From assembly GCA_963969595.1 (NCBI GenBank), contig OZ018417.1:21950501-22014500 (forward strand): a stretch of 64,000 bases of DNA. The letters are read 5' to 3'. The translations under genes were made by a program, and so were the position numbers. How positions within the stretch are numbered: the stretch's first letter is position 1; each line of letters opens with the position of its first letter. Positions 50,221 through 61,920 of this stretch are shown here, piece after piece. Under the pieces are notes generated by a model. The model did no database searches. It was not told the origin of the DNA and was given only the letters and a program-made list of their open reading frames with translations. This DNA is from Neckera pumila. Its lineage: Eukaryota; Streptophyta; Bryopsida; Hypnales; Neckeraceae.

Positions 50221-51423
50221 AGTGGGGTACCATTCAGAATGGCGGTTCTGCATATGCAAGGAAGGAAATTTCACATCTGCCAGCTTTGACAGCCTCCTGA
50301 GGGCTGAAAAATTGATCTTTGACCATGAAATTTTTGGCACTACATCATCTTTATGTTAATTACATATTTGAAAAATTTCAAGTCCAAAAGATTTACACAA
50401 AAGAGATACTTGTAATCTACCAACATATTTAGTTGTGAGAAAAATTTCACTACTGCCAACTTTGACACCCTCCCAAGGATTGAAAAAAATTATTTTTCCA
50501 TGGAATTTTTGGCCTAAGACTATTTGTATGTTGCTTACATGTGTGAAAAATTTAAAATTTCAAATATTCACAAAAAAAAAGATATTCAAAATCTACCAAC
50601 ATGTGTAGTTGTGAGAAACAATTTCATTGCTACCAACTTGAATACTATCCCAAAGGTTAACACTTAATTTATTTACCATGAAATTTTTTCTATGATATCA
50701 TGTCTATGTTAATAACATGTGCACCAAATTTCAAGGTCCAAAATTCACACAAAAAAATTATACCAACATGTGTAATTTTGAGGAAAATTTCACTACAGCC
50801 AACTATGACACTATTCCAAGGGCTGAAAAAAACATTTTTTAACGTGAAATTTTTGTCATGAGATCGTTTCTATATTAATAACATGTGTGCTAAATTTCAA
50901 GGTCATCAAAACATTCACACAAGAAAAGATATTTGAAATCTATCAACATGTGTAGTTGTGAGAATGCTTTTTTACATCCGCATGAAACTTTATCCATAAA
51001 ATAACACTATTCCAAGGGGCAAAAAAAAATCATTCTCACAAGTGCACACGTTGGAAGAATTAGAATATTTTTTTTGTGAATAATCTGGTCTTGAAATTTG
51101 TTTCACATGTTACCAACATAAAGATGATCTCACGCCAAAAATTTCATAGTAAAAAAAAAAACAGCCCTTAGGAGGGTGTCAAAGTTAGCAGTAGCAAATT
51201 TTTTCTCATAGCTACAAATGTTGGTAGATTTTAAATAAATTTTTTTGTGTAAATCTTTTGACCTTGAAATCTGGTACACATTATTAATAGAGCTATGATC
51301 TTGTGCCAAAAAATTTATGATAAAAAAACAAGTTTTCAACCCTTAGAAGGTTGTCAAAGTTGGCAGATAAGAAATTTCCTCCCTTGCAAAAGCAAAAACG
51401 CCATTTTGAATGGTACCCCACTA
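50221..51423. mobile_element. 1.2-kb TA-flanked element with internal tandem and inverted repeats
   Basis: Left end CAGTGGGGTACCATTC at 50221 and inverse right end GAATGGTACCCCACTA at 51423, with TA on both sides (50219-50220, 51424-51425). Inside, a unit of about 160-200 bp (containing 'atttcactactgccaac', 'tgaaatttttgg', 'catgtgtagttgtgag') is repeated about four or five times in one direction and then about twice inverted near the right end. CAGTG start and TA duplication suggest the Tc1/mariner group. No transposase. Confidence 0.8.
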
Positions 51424-51534
51424 TATTTAGGCACAACAATGGTAAATTTTGCGTTGGGTCCCAAAATAGCAATGAAAACTTGCCCAAATTTAACATCATT
51501 TTCCATGTTACCCTTCCAAGCGCAGCACTTCTGG

Positions 51535-52030
51535 ATGAATGCAAGAAACATTTGTACTACTAGTTGCGTTTTGTCATACCCTAGTTTTTGATTTTTTTGG
51601 CCATAACTTTTGTGTTTTAGCTCCAAATGAATCAAAACTTATAGAAAAGATACTCATAACCATTATACACCTTTCATAATTTTTTGAGATTTTTCAAAAA
51701 ATGATTTATTATTTTAAAACAACCCCGATAATTTCTCACAATGGATGATTTTAGGGGTGTGTGTGCACTTTTTTAACCCAAAAGAAAGAACTTTGAGCTG
51801 AAATTGGAAAAATGTCTTCTAGTAGACTTATAGCTACAATCCAAATGAATTTTAAAAATACTTGTATTTATGTGGTGTAGAAGTCCACAAAAACAGCTCC
51901 TTTCTGCATTTTTTTTCAAAGGTATAAAACATTATTTTGGTGCATTTTTTGGTCAAAGGCCATTACCAAAAAGTTTTTTCAAATGGGCAATTTTTAGACT
52001 TTTTTAAACAACTCTCGTGTTGTTGCCGAG
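51535..52030. repeat. Single arm of the foldback family found at 62244-63335
   Basis: 'gaatgcaagaaacatttgt' through CATACCCTAGTTTTTG, 'ggccataacttttgtgtttt' and 'tttggtcaaaggccat' matches one arm of the 62.2-63.3 kb foldback. Only one arm is present, so this is a truncated or ancestral form. Confidence 0.7.
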
Positions 52031-53314
52031 TCATTTAGGGTTTCAAGTACCATTGTTGGGTGCAACGGGAATAGACACAATTAAAAAAAAAGGGACGTGA
52101 ACCCAAATGGCATGCCCCTTTGGAGTGCCTAACAATCGGAGAAGCACTAAGGATGCTCTTAGTGGAATGAGTGCCTACCAACGTTTATAGAATTGGCAAT
52201 AAATCGCTCCATTGCTACTTAAAATTTTCAGTAGCTAAATGTACATTGGAGAAAATCCTTGAAAAATTAGATTTTAGCCAAGATTGCATCAACTAATAGA
52301 ATTTGGTAGCCAATTTGTTACTTTCTCCACATTGGATTTAGCATCTGTTTAGTAAGTTTTGGGTTATAGTACTTCTATCAATCATCCTTTGCAACTTGCA
52401 AAATCCTTTCTTTTCTATTTTTCTTTTTAATGCCACTCACTCTCAAGGTAGCCAAAGTTGATGCCTATTTGTCTTGAAGGTTGCATAGGGGAGGCAACCC
52501 ATTTTTGATCACTTAAGGAATTATAGAATCTGGAGCTCATTAATTCATAGCAACTCCGTTTTGATACCAAAACATCTAAAAACTCTAGGAAGGGTCCAAA
52601 CACTATTGCTACACACGAGAAAATTTTCCATTGAAGAAACCGTCCTTTTACAGGCCTGTAATTCTTGAAGTGATTGAAAATGGGTTGTCAATTAGGAATG
52701 GGTTACCTCCCCTATTGCACTAAACTCCATAAACTAGCATTGATGCCCACCTCAAGTCCTTGAAATCCTTGAAATCCTTGAAATCCTTGAAATCCAGTGC
52801 ACTGATGCAATTGACAATTTCCTTGGATGGCCAAGCCTCCGCCTACAAAGGTACAAGAATCTTAAACTGCCATACCCATGTGGTCTTATCAACAAGTTAC
52901 TTATCCACAGGTTTGACAACTTTGAAGGTGGCCATTCCATTTGTTGTTTGTACTGGAGTTGAAGGCAAGCTCATGTTGGAGGACTTGGAATAATAAGTCT
53001 GAGGGACTGAGGCTTGTTGCTGTTTCCAGTGCAAAAATGTTTGATTTTGATGACTCCAGAGTCAAACAAATCATTCTGAGTTGGACTATCAACTTTGTAG
53101 ATGCAAAACCACATGCCATTTGAGGTCTGGTGTGGACTTCAGCTACTAATGCAAAACTTAAATGATGTGATCATGATGTGAGAGTCAATTGAATTGGATA
53201 ATTTTGAGACAATATATGTCAAATGGGGAAGATAAGGTGTGACACAGGGGGAACCAAATACTTACAGTGGGGTGGGGATGTCCTCATATGATGATTCATG
53301 TGCATACCAAACCC
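52031..53314. other. Intergenic; 10-bp minisatellite and a coding-like relic
   Basis: At 52756-52797 the unit CTTGAAATCC is repeated four times. From about 52800 to 53120 the sequence is less AT-rich, with frames on + (MQLTISLDGQASAYKG..., 52804 on) and then, after a stop and frame change, 'KMFDFDDSRVKQII'. This could be a decayed exon; family unknown. Confidence 0.35.
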
Positions 53315-53650
53315 AAGGACGAGGTAAGGTAGGCGGCTGTGCAACCGACCATTTAAGGGCTGATCTGCCTTTTTCAAGTGGTTCTTTGGATGGAAATATT
53401 CTTGGCTCATTTTTCAAAGAAAGAAAAATAGATGAGGAATCTAACATAAGTCGTTTCATATTTTTTGAAGCATTTTTGAATTAGTTATGAATTTTCAAAT
53501 GAGATGTGTCATAGGTCCCTATTTATGACCCTAGGTTTTCCATGAACTGTTCACTTGCAATATGAAAAAAAGATGGCAAAAGCCAAGAGAATGATTGGCT
53601 CTTGCAATTAAGAATGCTTTTTTCCTTGATTCATTCAATGACTACTAGTG
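53315..53650 (-). repeat. Inverted copy of the dispersed repeat at about 17690-18030
   Basis: 'aagggctgatctgcctttttc', 'aaaatgatt'-type and 'gagaatgattggctcttgca' match the complement of the 17.7-18.0 kb segment at about 75% by eye. Confidence 0.65.
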
Positions 53651-53879
53651 TGCCCTGTGTCGCCTACCTTATATATGATTCTTGTGCATGAGTTTAATCA
53701 CTATAATTTTGGAACAAGAGACCAGTCAAAACAAGACCCAAAATAGGGTATGGAGAAATGGACTCAACTGAATTGTTGAATGGATTCAATTGTTAAAACT
53801 CAAATATAACTTAGAATTCAATCATGTTTGGCAGCCAGTTGGCAAATGATGTATCTTATCCTCAAGCAAACTGAACATT

Positions 53880-53930
53880 ATTCAATCCATTCAATCCATT
53901 CAATCCATTCATCCATTCACCCTCCATCCA
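53880..53930. repeat. TTCAATCCA minisatellite
   Basis: About four copies of the 10-bp unit CATTCAATCC, then CATTCATC variants. Confidence 0.9.
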
Positions 53931-53954
53931 TTAATCTCTTAATATCTTATTTAA

Positions 53955-55127
53955 CCCCTAAAGGCCCAAGGCATTTTCTCTACCCAAAAAGACCCAAAGC
54001 CGCCATTCTTTTAGCAAAGAGTGAAAAAAAAGTTAAAAATGTTTTATTTGCACATCTTATCGTAGGATCTTACACCTAACTAGTATGAGAATGTGTGGAA
54101 AAAATTTCAGAATTTTTGACTGCAAAGATTGCAAGATATCTACGTTTAAAGTGAAAAAAACAAATTTTTCAGCACATTAGAGTTATTTGTAAAGTACCCA
54201 AAACCAGGGTTTAAACCCTGCAGTTTTGTGAAAAAGCAGGTTCGGGCAAAAAGTCAATACAAAAGTGGGTATCAAACTTTCTTAAGCACCCAAATTGACC
54301 AAAAAGAAGTTTAGTCCGGACTTTGCCTGCGGTTTAGTGGTCGCCTATGAAGTTGTGGTCTCCGGCGAGATCATCCAACGGAGGAAATTTGTTGGAAAAA
54401 GTCCCCTCCGAACTGGGGGGGACTTTACAAATAACTCTATTGTGGGACTAGATTTTTTGACTTTGAACATTTTTAACTTAAAATTTTTACACTACAGAGT
54501 TTTGAGCTATAAATGTTTATAGTGGAGAATTGAGTTGACAATCTACACAAAAAAAAAATTCAAAAAAACTTAATTTTCATTATTGAAAAAATTGTTAAGT
54601 AGAAGTAGGTACGAGATAGAAGGAAAATCTAAAATATTCATATATTTTAGATGGAATTAAAATGCACGAATCCCAATGGTCAGATTGTTCTAGCAAGTAC
54701 ATTTAACCACGAAAAAAAAATTGAAAAATTTGAAAAATTGCATTCAAAAATGAATCCTATAAGTTATTTTTTTCAGAAAGATGCTCTAACTGCCCGAAAA
54801 ACAAGAATGTCCATAACTTTCTCATAACAAATCCAAATGAAATGAATCAAAGCTTTTTAGATAGACAAAAATATAATATATGAGAAAAAAAATACTAAAA
54901 AAAGAAAAGTGCAAATTTTTTTTGCTGCCCCCCGTCCCTTGTTTTGAGCTTATTTGGTCATAACTTTTGTTCCCGGGCACCGATTGTGAAAAAAATTACA
55001 TTCCCATGAAGCTAATTAATTTTTCTACCTTCCAAAAAAGTTTCAAAAAATCAGGAGAAAATTTCAGCCCGTAGGTACCTGCCCGAAAACGCATTTGTCC
55101 CCCGAAGGGACAACGGGCTTTTAGGGG
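53955..55127 (+). mobile_element. TTAA-flanked element, subfamily A, carrying a nested element
   Basis: TTAA at 53951-53954, then CCCCTAAAGGCCCAAGGC; right end GGGCTTTTAGGGG, then TTAA at 55128-55131. Its 1173 bp become about 910 bp once the insertion at 54179-54438 and its 3-bp duplication are removed. It has the subterminal palindrome TTGTCCCCCGAAGGGACAA. Confidence 0.87.
54179..54438. mobile_element. 260-bp Tourist-like element nested in a TTAA element
   Basis: Perfect 17-bp inverted ends AGAGTTATTTGTAAAGT at both edges, flanked by a direct ATT (54176-54178 and 54439-54441). The sister element at 19655 reads GACATTGTGAG with ATT once at this place, so insertion and 3-bp target duplication are directly visible. 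A 3-bp duplication and short ends fit the PIF/Harbinger (Tourist) group. The interior is GC-richer than the host. Confidence 0.88.
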
Positions 55128-55131
55128 TTAA

Positions 55132-55555
55132 TTAGTACAATACACACCCAATGTTGTGGTAGTTTACTCATCAATTAAGGTACATAAGGTAGGAAGATCT
55201 ATTTCCATATATGTAAGATGATGTACGTAGATAGAGTTAAAATCACAATTACGTGTTATTTTTGGTATGGAAATCATTAATATTAAAAAAAACAAAAAAA
55301 ACTCCAGAGAGCTATTTTTTATACTTTTTATGATTTTGCAAAGTCAAAACTTTAAGAAACCTCAAATTGTTCAATAGGTGCATGTTTGAAGCACCTTGAA
55401 ATAGACCCAAAATCATTCACTAAAGGCTTGTTCCTTTACAATCACGAAATGCCATTTGCAAAGTAAAAGCCATTTAAAACAAACAATTTCAGGTCATGTT
55501 GGTGAAACTTCAATACACACCTATTTGATAAAAGTAAAAGGAGAGTACTTCTAAC
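55132..55555. other. Intergenic, nothing recognised
   Basis: AT-rich spacer between two TTAA elements. Confidence 0.4.
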
Positions 55556-55559
55556 TTAA

Positions 55560-56523
55560 CCCCTAAATGTATTTGACTATGTTTTCACCTAAAACGCTTC
55601 AAAATTGCCATTTCTAATACAAGTATCAAATTTTAGAAAAAGCCAATTTTACACACATGTAACTACAAGATCTTGTATTATGCTAATTTGAAAAGATGTG
55701 AAAAAAATTTCAAAATTTTTCACCGTGTGGGTTGCAAGAAATAAGCATTTGAATTGACAAAAATCCTTTTTTTGGCCTTGTGAAAATCTATGCAGCTACA
55801 CTTCACAAGGTCACATTTGTATGAAAAATTGTCCAAAATGGTGGTTACTATTTGGATTAATTCTTGAAGGCAAGTTGGATACGTGCTTGTAAAATTTCAG
55901 ATCATTTGGAATTGTAGAACATATTAAAAAAAAATAATAAAGAAAAAGAAGTAGAAAACGATTCAAAATACTAAATTGTCAAAAATTTAGTTATGGAAAT
56001 TGAAAAATGCCCGTTCCAAAGGTTGGAATGTTGTGGTAAACAATCTACATCCAATCTTTTTTAATTTTTTTTTCAAAAAAATGAAAAATTGAATTAAATA
56101 AAGGACTTCAAAGTTTATTTTAGAGTAGAAAATCTACAACCACCTTCAAACCTAAAACTCCTCATACTCTTCATTTCATTAATAAAAATGGATTGTTTCA
56201 AAGCTTTCCACACACACACACACACATATATATATAAGTGTGTGTATGTGTGGAATTTCCAATTTCCAATTTTATTTTTTCTAAATAGTGATTTTTAAAG
56301 AATTTTTGAACTGCCTGGACTATCCACCAAACGCTGAAAATTACATATCATACAATAACTTTTTAACCATGTAATAAAAAATTATGAAATTTATTGGGCC
56401 TTAAAGCTACTTCGTAAGCGCAAGTTGTGTGAAAATCTCAAATACAAAAAATTAAATATCTGTTTATAGTAAGATGCCCAACATTGCTATGTTGCCAAAA
56501 AACGGTGTTCGGGGCATTAGGGA
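55560..56523 (+). mobile_element. TTAA-flanked element, subfamily B (964 bp)
   Basis: TTAA at 55556-55559, then CCCCTAAATGTATTTGAC; the right end is degraded (GGCATTAGGGA) before TTAA at 56524-56527. Contains a (CA)n/(TA)n/(TG)n microsatellite at about 56207-56253. Interior matches 48722-49623. Confidence 0.82.
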
Positions 56524-56527
56524 TTAA

Positions 56528-56658
56528 ATCTATTAATGGTCAATTTGTTTTTTAGTTCAAAAATATGCATTATAGGTGGTCAAAAAAAACATATACATTC
56601 CCATTGTTGTCTTGAAGGGAGACTATTCCTATCCATTTGGACTTCTAATGTGGTTCTT
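56528..56658 (+). repeat. Left part of the dispersed host repeat, interrupted by nested TTAA elements
   Basis: 'aggtggtcaaaaa', 'gaagggagactattc', 'tccatttggacttctaatgtgg' match 48.3 and 21.5 kb. The continuation (TTTCTATACATTTGCAATTG) resumes at 60151 after the nested elements. Confidence 0.72.
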
Positions 56659-56662
56659 TTAA

Positions 56663-57581
56663 CCCCTAAAGTCCTAAGGCCACTTTTTTGTCAAAAATCA
56701 CTCAAAACTGCCATTTTGGCTGCTTTCACCCAAGAACTCAAAAAAAAACATTTTCTTAGAATCTAATCTTATGCACTTGTACTTCACTTGTCAAAGATCA
56801 TGTGGTAAAAATTTTATGAAGTTTGACTATATAAATTGGAAGATATTAGCATTCAAAGTTGAAAAAGAAAGTTTTTTTGAACATTGATATGCAATTTCAG
56901 ATGACTTTGACCGCAGTTTGTGGAAGTTTTTTGTACTACAAACTTTAAATTTAAATTTTTTTGTGTTGAAGATATAAGTTGAAAGTCTACAAAAAAAATT
57001 TCAAAAAATAGACACTTGATTTTTCATTCTTTAAAAAATTGTTAAGAAGAAATAAGTCCAAGATTGAAAAAAATACTAAATCATTAATAGCTCTTAGATG
57101 GGATTGAAATACAATAATTTCAATGGTGAGATTTTTTTAGCAAGCAAATACAACATTCTCAAAATAAAAAATTGTAAAAATTGTAAAAATTGCATTCAGA
57201 AATGAATCCTACAAGTTATTTTTTCAAAAAGATGCTTGAATTGCCCGAAAAACAAGATTGTCCATAAATTGCTCATTATTCCAAATAAAATGAATCAAAG
57301 CTCTACAAGTAGACAAAAAAATAAAGTTTTAGAGAAAAAAAAATTAAAATTAATATTGATTTTTTGCAAAAAAATTGAGCTGCCCATCGAGTTTAGTTTG
57401 GGGCTTTTTGTGGTATAACTATTGCTCCCAGGCACCAATTGAAAAAAAATTATATTCCCAGGAAGCTAATCAGTTTTTCTATCTTATGTAAAAGTTTCAA
57501 AAAGTTTCACTAAAAATTGAGCCCATAGGTACTTGCCCAAAATCTGATTTGTCCCCCAAGGGTACAATGGAACTTTAGGGA
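56663..57581 (+). mobile_element. TTAA-flanked element, subfamily A (919 bp)
   Basis: TTAA at 56659-56662, then CCCCTAAAGTCCTAAGGCC; right end AACTTTAGGGA, then TTAA at 57582-57585, which it shares with the next element in the opposite orientation. Confidence 0.83.
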
Positions 57582-58238
57582 TTAACCTCTAAAGGACCAT
57601 TGCCTGTTTGGTGGACATTTGGAATTTTGGACAGGTACCTACGAGCAGAATTTTTGTCTTGATCTTTTGAAACTTTTTTTGAAGATAGAAAAGTTGATGA
57701 GCTTCATAGAAATATAGTTTTTTTTTCAATTGGTGCCCGGAAACAAAAATAATACCAAAACAAGGTAGAAGGGTCAGCAAAAAAAATTGGAAAAATTAGA
57801 AAAAAAAATTTAGTTTTTTTTTTCATAGATTATATTTTTGTCAATATAGAAATCTTTGGTTTGTTATATTTAGATTTGTTTTGAGAAAATTATAGACAAT
57901 CTTGTTTTTGGAGCAATGAAAGCATCTTCTTGAAATAATAACTTGTAGGATTCATTTCTAAATGCAATTTTTACAATTTTTCAAAAAAAGAAGTTCCACA
58001 TGGTTCAATTTGCTTGCTAGAACAATTTCACCATTAGTCCACTTTAAATCCATCTTAAAGATATTAATAATTTTGACTATCCTTCTATCTCATACCTATT
58101 TCTACTTAACAATTTTTTAAGGAATGAGAAATAGTTTTTATTTTTTTTATTTTTTTATTTTTTCCTAGAATCTCAACTCAATTTTTTACCATAAAAGTTT
58201 AAAGCTCAAAACGATGTAGTGCAAAAAATTAAAGTTAA

Positions 58239-59887
58239 CCCCTAAAGGACCAAACACCATTTTTTGGCAATATAGCGATTTTGGGTAGTTCACTACAAAC
58301 AAAGTTTTTTTTTTTTTTTTTTTTAATTTCACACAACATGTTCTTGAAGAGTAGCTTTAAGCTCCAACAATTTTCATAACTTTTGACTACACATTAAGAA
58401 TTTATTACATGATATGTAGTTTTTGTTACTCGGCGGGCAGCCCAAGTAGCTCAAAAAACTTCTTTAACCCCTAAAGGACCAAAATCCCCTCGAGGGACAC
58501 TTGAGATTTCAAGCAGGCCCGTGTGCCCTGAAATTTTGACATGATTTTTTAAAACTTTTTGGAAGATAGGGAATTACAATAGCTTTCTAAAAATATATAT
58601 ATTTTTTCAATCGATGCCCGGAGGCATTAGTTATGGCACCCTAAAAAAGTTTGCCAAGCAGAAAAAAACACCTAGATAAATGATTTTATTTATTTATTTA
58701 TTTTTATTTTTTTCAAAGATCATGTTTTTGTGTACATTGAAAGCTTTGATTCATTCTATTTGGACTAATAATGAGAAAGTTACGGACAATCTTGTTTTTG
58801 GGGCAATTTAAGCATCTTGAAAAAAAAAAGGTATAGAATTCATTTTTGAATGCAATTTTCAAATTTTTCAATTTATTTTTTTGACATACTCAAGTTTGTT
58901 TGCAAGAACAATCTCACCTTTGGCATTTTGCTATTTTAATTCCACCTAAGAGCTATTAACAATTTAGTGTTTCATTCAATTTTGGACCTACTTCTACTTA
59001 ACAATTTTTTTATATGTGAAAATCAAGGTTTGACATTCTGAAAAAAATTTCCCAACTTTCAACTCAAATGTTTAACATAAAAAATTTTAACTTTATGGTT
59101 TGTAGTGCAAATAAAATCCACAAATGGCCGTCAAAGTCATCTGAAGTTGCAGAAAACAGTTCAAAAAAACTTCTTTTTCAACTTCAAATGCTAATATATT
59201 CCAATCCGTACGGTCAAACTTCATGAAATTTTTACCACATGATCTTAGACAAGTGAAGTACAAGATTGTATGGTTGGATTCTAAAAAATAAATTTATTTT
59301 GTTTCTTGAATGATCGCAGCAGAAATGGCAATTTTCAATGGTTTTGGAGCTAGAAAATGCCTTGGTCCTTTAGGGATTGAAATCACTTTTTTGAAAAGTG
59401 AAAAGTGAAAAGTGGTTCTAAAGAAATATTTAGAAGTAAAAAGCTTGAATCATTCCATTTTGTTTAATGAGATGAGAATTATGAGGGATTCCAGTTTGCG
59501 AGTAGGTATGGAGTCTCTAGATTCTAAACCTACCCACAAATTGGAATCCCTCATAACTCTCATCTGATTAAACAAAATGGAGTGATACAAACTTTTCCAC
59601 TTCTAAATACTTCTTTAGAACCACCTCCAACTTTTCATTTTTCAAAAAGGTGATTTTAAAGAAGTTTTTTGAGCTACTCGGGTTGCCCGCCGATCGAGTA
59701 TCAAAACTACATATCATGCAATAACTTTTTAACCATGTAGTCAAAAGTTATGAAAATTGTTGGAACTTAAAGCTACTCCTTGGGCACATGTTGTGTGAAA
59801 TTTTCAAAGAAAAAAATAAAACTCCATTCTTAGTGAGCTCCCCAAAATCATTATGTTGCCAAAAAACAGTGCTTGGTCCTTTAGAAG
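58239..59887. mobile_element. TTAA-flanked foldback made of two subfamily B ends, itself split
   Basis: Both ends are the subfamily B right end (CCCCTAAAGGACCAAACACC on the left; GTGCTTGGTCCTTTAGAAG on the right). The arms pair around a centre at about 59515. The left arm is interrupted at 58464 by the next element; without it the foldback is about 740 bp. Confidence 0.8.
58468..59376 (-). mobile_element. TTAA-flanked element, subfamily A (909 bp), innermost of the nest
   Basis: TTAA at 58464-58467, then CCCCTAAAGGACCAAAATCC; right end GGTCCTTTAGGGA, then TTGA (59377-59380), a mutated TTAA. The right arm of the surrounding foldback preserves the uninterrupted site, CTTCT-TTAA-AATCACCT in complement, so the 4-bp duplication is directly visible. 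Confidence 0.85.
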
Positions 59888-60150
59888 TTAAGAAGGTTCA
59901 AAGTCAAATATTTTCGTCTTGCAATGTCTTGAAATTTTTTTTTTTTTTACTTTAAATGCAAATATCTTACAATCTGTGCAGTCAAAAATTCTAAAAAAAT
60001 TTCCACACATTGTCATACTAGTTAGATATAAGATCCTACGTTTAGATGTTAAAAAAACAATTGTTTTTAGTTTTTTTTACTCTTTGCTATAGAAATGACA
60101 ATTTTGAGTGTTTTTTGGCAGAAAAATGGCCTTGGTCCTTTCAAGGTTAA

Positions 60151-61120
60151 TTTCTATACATTTGCAATTGTAATCCAAAATCATTCTTCACACTTGTGGA
60201 ATAAAAATAAACCTTTTGCCATCCATAGAAAACAATGGTGTTTATTGAAGATATAAAATGATGATATTTGATCCAACTCCAAACCTTTCAACTTCAATTC
60301 CACATTAAAGTTGTTATAATGTAGATTCTAATCTATATAAAAGAAAGCAAAAAGGCGTTTACTTTAAAATCCTATTACTAAATATAGAAATTTGAACACT
60401 TGAAATAACATTTCAATTCAATTTTTTTTTTCAATTGCATTGTTTCTAAAAAAATATAAAAAACTTCAATTTCTAATCACTTAAAGACCAAGGGGTAGTC
60501 AAAATTTCTAAAATGGTGAAATGTATCATGAAGTGCAACTTAGAATAATAATTTAATTACAATCCTTAAATACTTATTGTAAAGTATAATACGTAGATCA
60601 TATCTATATGGTTGGATCAACTAGTATACAAACCAATGTTTTTCAATAAAATTTGAAGTGAAAAAATGAAAAGTCCTTCTAAAATTGATTGTAGATTAAA
60701 CATTTGTGATTTTCACAAGAGTTTTTTTTCCTTTAAGTTCAAAATGTTAGGTTCTAATTATAGATATTTTTGAAGATATCTATTTTTTTCTTTATTTAAA
60801 TTGTTTTTAAAGAATGATTTTTTGAATTTGAAAATTTACTTTTTGAGACTAGACACATTAATTGCCACTGAATTATAGAATAATTACAAAGCAAAGTCTT
60901 CAAAATTTGTATCGTAAAAATGTCAAAGAACTAATGTAAGAATCTTCAAAAAATCCATGGATGAAAAAATGCATTTTTGTGTGCTTGTGTGTTTGTGTTT
61001 ACATTCATCTATTGTTTGAAATTTAAATATATGGTCATGAGGAGTTAAAAACAGATATAATTATCATTGCAATGAACCAATGATGTAGTATGAATGTTTT
61101 TGGTGTAATTGGATAGTTAC
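60151..61120. other. Rest of the host repeat and intergenic DNA
   Basis: 60151-60320 continues the host repeat (tttgcaattg, aacctttcaacttcaattcca). After that no gene or element is recognised. Confidence 0.5.
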
Positions 61121-61124
61121 TAAA

Positions 61125-61920
61125 GCATTAGAGGGGATCTAGGGCCATTAGAGGGCTGTTTTAGGCCCGTTCCCTAATCTGGCCAGATTATGTGAAAAGC
61201 AGTATGGGCTGTCAAAATTTTTTTTTTCAAATTTTTTTTCTCTAAATATCATTTTCAGCAAAAAAAAATTTCTTTCAAAAATGATGTGGCATGGTTTTGG
61301 CCACATTAGCTAGCTGCTATCTTGCATTCCTGTAGTCTTGGAATACAAAAATCTCTCAATCTTCCAAAGGCTCCAAATCCCTTCTAATGTCTACGTTTGC
61401 CTTCAATTGCTTGGTTGAAAAAATAACATTTTTGACCATTTTCAAAAACCAATATGATTTTGGGCAACTTTCAGTGACCAAATTTTGACCAAATTTTGAT
61501 CAAATTTTTAGGAACTTTTATGTTAATTTGCAACAATGTTTGAATTAATGAAGATCAATAGATTATTGTCTAGGCGGTCCTGTAATCTATAACAAAAATA
61601 GACCATAGATTGCAAACTAAACAAATTTGTAGCTAGGAATTTATATCATTTAAAAAATTTCAGTAAACTTTTGAAAAGCTAAGATAAGTATACATTAGAG
61701 GGGATTTGAGGCCATTAGTAGGGCTGTTTCAGGCCCATTCCCAATTCTAGCCAGATTCTGTGAACAACCAATACGGGCTGTCAGAATTTTTTTTTTCCAA
61801 ATATCATTTTAGGTAATTTTTTTTTTTTTTTTCCAAAAATGACGTGGCACCATTTCGACCACATTAGCCAGCTGCTTTCTTGCGTTCCCGCAGTCTGGGA
61901 ACGTAGGATAACTCGTGGGC
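61125..61920. repeat. Two direct copies of a ~220-bp unit about 565 bp apart
   Basis: CATTAGAGGGGATCTAGGGCC (from about 61126) recurs as CATTAGAGGGGATTTGAGGCC (from about 61693), each followed by a GGCCAGATT-type box, a poly-T run, a 'tgacgtggc/atgtggc' box and 'gccacattagcTagctgct' to a GGAA(C/T)-type end. Possibly the two ends (long terminal-repeat-like) or two copies of one element. Confidence 0.55.

Larger units (their letters stand above)
57586..60146 (-). mobile_element. TTAA-flanked element, subfamily A, split by a nested foldback
   Basis: Begins CCTCTAAAGGACC after TTAA 57582-57585 and ends GGTCCTTTCAAGG before TTAA 60147-60150. It is interrupted at TTAA 58235-58238/59888-59891. The joined flanks (AAATTAAAG-TTAA-GAAGGTTCAAAG) match the uninterrupted inverse of the copy at 19655 (TTTTAAG-TTAA-AAATGTTCAAAG). 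About 0.9 kb without the nested DNA. Confidence 0.82.

Noticed and set aside
61125..61920. Direct repeats considered as LTRs of a retrotransposon
   Set aside because: The copies are only about 565 bp apart, with no gag/pol, primer-binding site or polypurine tract identified; kept only as a repeat.
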